Source of the DNA: Syntrophosphaera sp035450685
GTDB taxonomy: Bacteria > Cloacimonadota > Cloacimonadia > Cloacimonadales > Cloacimonadaceae
Direction: 5' to 3'
Length of the DNA stretch: 6,860 nt
Assembly: GCA_035450685.1 (NCBI GenBank)
Contig: DAOTNF010000034.1
Coordinates: 1 to 6,860, forward strand
The translations under genes were made by a program, and so were the position numbers. The notes beneath the pieces are model-generated. The model had not been told where the DNA came from, did no database searches, and saw only the letters and a program-made list of their open reading frames with translations. This document shows, piece by piece, positions 6,729-6,860 of the stretch; the stretch's first letter is position 1; the number at the start of each line of letters is the position of its first letter.

Positions 6729-6747
6729 GAGGGACGGGACATCCCTC
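6729..6747 (+). terminator. Hairpin downstream of the decarboxylase gene, possible terminator
   Basis: GAGGGA (6729-6734) pairs perfectly with TCCCTC (6742-6747) around a 7-base loop, starting 25 bases after the stop codon. No T run follows, so it is not a classical intrinsic terminator. It may help end or stabilise the transcript's 3' end together with the hairpin that follows. Confidence 0.35.
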
Positions 6748-6751
6748 AATT

Positions 6752-6790
6752 ATCCAGTTAACAATATCACATGTCTTTGTTAATCTGGAT
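6752..6790. repeat. 13-bp inverted repeat with one bulge
   Basis: ATCCAGTTAACAA (6752-6764) pairs with TTGTTAATCTGGAT (6777-6790), with one unpaired T at 6784 and a 12-base loop. The arms are AT-rich and no T run follows. It could be a transcript-end stem acting with the hairpin at 6729-6747, or an operator for a gene to the right. Confidence 0.5.
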
Positions 6791-6860
6791 TATTACATAA
6801 AGACAAGCGCTGCCTGATGTAGCTAATAAAATAATATAAAGCTATCGTAAGTTTCGATGT

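Larger units (their letters stand above)
6705..6860. other. AT-rich non-coding right flank
   Basis: No supportable gene follows the decarboxylase stop within the window. The stretch holds two hairpins (6729-6747 and 6752-6790), neither with a T run after it. The next gene, if any, begins beyond the right edge. Confidence 0.6.

Overview
The window carries two long, intact, divergently transcribed genes. A compact control region of about 340 bases separates them, and short AT-rich non-coding flanks lie at both ends. No RNA gene, insertion sequence, CRISPR array or integrase was seen. The organism looks like a Gram-negative bacterium. A near-consensus Fur box and a sigma-70 type promoter point towards Pseudomonadota or Desulfobacterota, but the sequence does not fix the taxon.

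Left to right: 1-181 is AT-rich sequence with short repeats and no convincing gene. Positions 182-4696 (minus strand) encode a 1504-residue single-chain biotin-dependent acyl-CoA carboxylase. Its domain order is unusual: carboxyltransferase alpha-like (AccA), a helical region of about 350 residues that I do not recognise, carboxyltransferase beta-like (AccD) without a zinc ribbon, biotin carboxylase (AccC), then a C-terminal biotinyl domain (AccB). The BC-BCCP half therefore follows the CT half, and alpha precedes beta, the opposite of eukaryotic acetyl-CoA carboxylase. Positions 4697-5036 hold a strong minus-strand promoter, a 16/19 Fur box, a pair of 9-bp direct repeats 22 bp apart, and a strong ribosome binding site for the right-hand gene. 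Positions 5037-6704 (plus strand) encode a 555-residue thiamine-diphosphate 2-oxo acid decarboxylase of the pyruvate/indolepyruvate decarboxylase family with its catalytic residues intact. Positions 6705-6860 hold two hairpins and no gene.

Working together (inference): one gene would make a carboxylated acyl-CoA, most simply malonyl-CoA or methylmalonyl-CoA. The other would make an aldehyde from a 2-oxo acid. Sharing a promoter region with a candidate iron-responsive operator suggests co-regulation and a specialised or condition-specific role rather than housekeeping fatty acid synthesis. Neither the acyl-CoA substrate nor the 2-oxo acid can be read from the sequence. The two genes also differ in base composition (the carboxylase is visibly more GC-rich), so they may have separate histories.
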